NCBI GenBank assembly: GCA_903952885.1 | Contig: CAJBHE010000032.1 | Coordinates: 1-5,321, forward strand | Direction of reading: 5' to 3' | Source: an uncultured Burkholderiales bacterium | GTDB lineage: Bacteria > Pseudomonadota > Gammaproteobacteria > Burkholderiales > Burkholderiaceae_C | Length of the DNA: 5,321 nucleotides | Shown here: positions 4,660 through 5,321 of the stretch, piece by piece | Position numbering within the stretch: the first letter of the stretch is position 1 | Layout of the letters: each line of letters begins with the position of its first letter | Translations under genes and position numbers: made by a program | Notes under the pieces: generated by a model | Told to the model about the DNA's origin: nothing | The model's input: the letters and a program-made list of their open reading frames with translations, nothing else | The model's database searches: none

Positions 4660-5321
4660 ATGCAAGACAAATACAACCACACCGACGTCGAACGTGCCGT
4701 TCAGGCCGCTTGGACCCAAGCCGACGCCTACCGCGTGACCGAAGACGCGTCGAAGAAAAAGTTCTACGCCTGCTCCATGCTGCCTTACCCCAGCGGCAAG
4801 TTGCACATGGGCCACGTGCGCAACTACACCATCAACGACATGCTCACGCGCAACCTGCGCATGAAGGGCTTCAATGTTTTGATGCCTATGGGCTGGGACG
4901 CCTTTGGTTTGCCCGCTGAAAACGCCGCGCTCAAAAACGGCGTGCCACCGGCAAAGTGGACCTTTGACAACATCGCCTACATGAAGAAGCAAATGCAGGC
5001 GATGGGCTTGGCCATCGACTGGTCACGAGAAGTGGCAACCTGCGATGCGACGTATTACAAGTGGAACCAATGGCTCTTTTTGAAGATGCTCGAAAAAGGC
5101 ATTGCGTGCCGCAAGACCCAAGTGGTGAACTGGGACCCCGTCGACCAAACCGTGTTGGCCAACGAGCAAGTGATTGACGGCAAAGGCTGGCGTACAGGTG
5201 CACCCGTTGAGAAGCGCGAGATTCCTGGTTACTACCTTGACATCACCAGCTATGCGCAAGAGCTGCTCGAGCACGTGCAGATGGGCAACGACAAAGCCAC
5301 GTTGAACGGCTGGCCCGACAA
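4660..5321 (+). CDS. leuS: Leucyl-tRNA synthetase, N-terminal part (runs off window)
   Basis: LeuS is the class I synthetase that charges tRNA-Leu with leucine in the cytoplasm. The frame is open from ATG 4660 to the window end, giving 220 residues of a protein usually near 860-880. The N terminus MQDKYNHTDVERAVQAAW is typical. The first half of the Rossmann catalytic domain carries MLPYPSGKLHMGH, with the class I HIGH motif as HMGH at 49-52, then MGWDAFGLPAENAA at 77-90. The region after VNWDPVDQTVLANEQVIDG (156-174) is where E. coli LeuRS has its zinc-binding Cys residues; here Asp159, Gly174-Lys175-Gly176 and Thr179 stand in their place. The CP1 editing domain, the KMSKS motif and the C terminus lie outside the window. 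The frame is open further upstream to an ATG at 4597, but homology favours 4660. The nearest G-rich stretch, GGGGG at 4639-4643, is too far upstream to be a good ribosome-binding site. Confidence 0.96.
   Translation, partial: MQDKYNHTDVERAVQAAWTQADAYRVTEDASKKKFYACSMLPYPSGKLHMGHVRNYTINDMLTRNLRMKGFNVLMPMGWDAFGLPAENAALKNGVPPAKWTFDNIAYMKKQMQAMGLAIDWSREVATCDATYYKWNQWLFLKMLEKGIACRKTQVVNWDPVDQTVLANEQVIDGKGWRTGAPVEKREIPGYYLDITSYAQELLEHVQMGNDKATLNGWPD

Noticed and set aside
4516..4992. Minus-strand open frame (158 codons) opposite the spacer and leuS
   Set aside because: Mostly antisense to conserved leuS codons; composition is Val/His/Gly-rich as expected of a shadow frame.
1..5321. Insertion sequences, CRISPR, tRNA/rRNA genes, phage attachment sites, anti-phage or toxin-antitoxin genes
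   Set aside because: None was seen. Nearly all bases belong to recognised housekeeping genes and short spacers with uniform composition.

Overview
The window looks like an ordinary chromosomal housekeeping segment from a betaproteobacterium, most likely order Burkholderiales and probably family Comamonadaceae. The basis is the protein sequences (PtsN, HprK, Fur, BamE, DapB, ExbB/D and LeuS all read as the betaproteobacterial versions), the presence of hprK directly after ptsN in a Gram-negative setting, and the moderately high GC with frequent TTG and GTG codons. The genus is not determined. No mobile element, CRISPR array, tRNA or rRNA gene was seen.

Layout, left to right. Bases 1-30 are probably the last codons of the ribosome hibernation factor gene hpf, followed by a hairpin that looks like a terminator (48-79). 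Next come ptsN (120-584, +) and hprK (581-1528, +), which overlap by 4 bases and form a regulatory phosphotransferase pair. fur (1532-1966, -) converges on hprK with only 3 bases between the stop codons. fur and bamE (2052-2594, +) diverge from an 85-base spacer that holds two back-to-back -10-like boxes and a perfect 8-bp inverted repeat. bamE is followed closely by dapB (2617-3435), exbB (3441-4067) and exbD (4067-4519), with spacings of 22, 5 and -1 bases, so these four probably share a transcript. A 140-base spacer (4520-4659) leads to leuS (4660 to the window end), which is cut after 220 codons, before the editing domain.

How the genes work together. PtsN and HprK belong to a regulatory phosphorelay rather than sugar uptake. 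Fur controls iron homeostasis, and the ExbB-ExbD proton-driven motor energises TonB-dependent uptake, including iron-siderophore uptake. BamE is an outer-membrane assembly lipoprotein, DapB makes lysine and diaminopimelate for peptidoglycan, and LeuS charges tRNA-Leu. The segment thus mixes envelope biogenesis, iron and phosphorelay regulation, and translation.

I did not find a convincing undescribed multi-gene system. The most interesting unexplained structure is the exbD-leuS spacer. It has a bulged 11-bp hairpin whose right arm could instead pair with a near-copy of its left arm further downstream. That copy lies inside a Leu-rich reading frame (MLCLCLKAL) that runs in frame into leuS. This resembles an attenuation leader, but it is inferred from sequence alone. 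The fur-bamE spacer is the second region worth a look.
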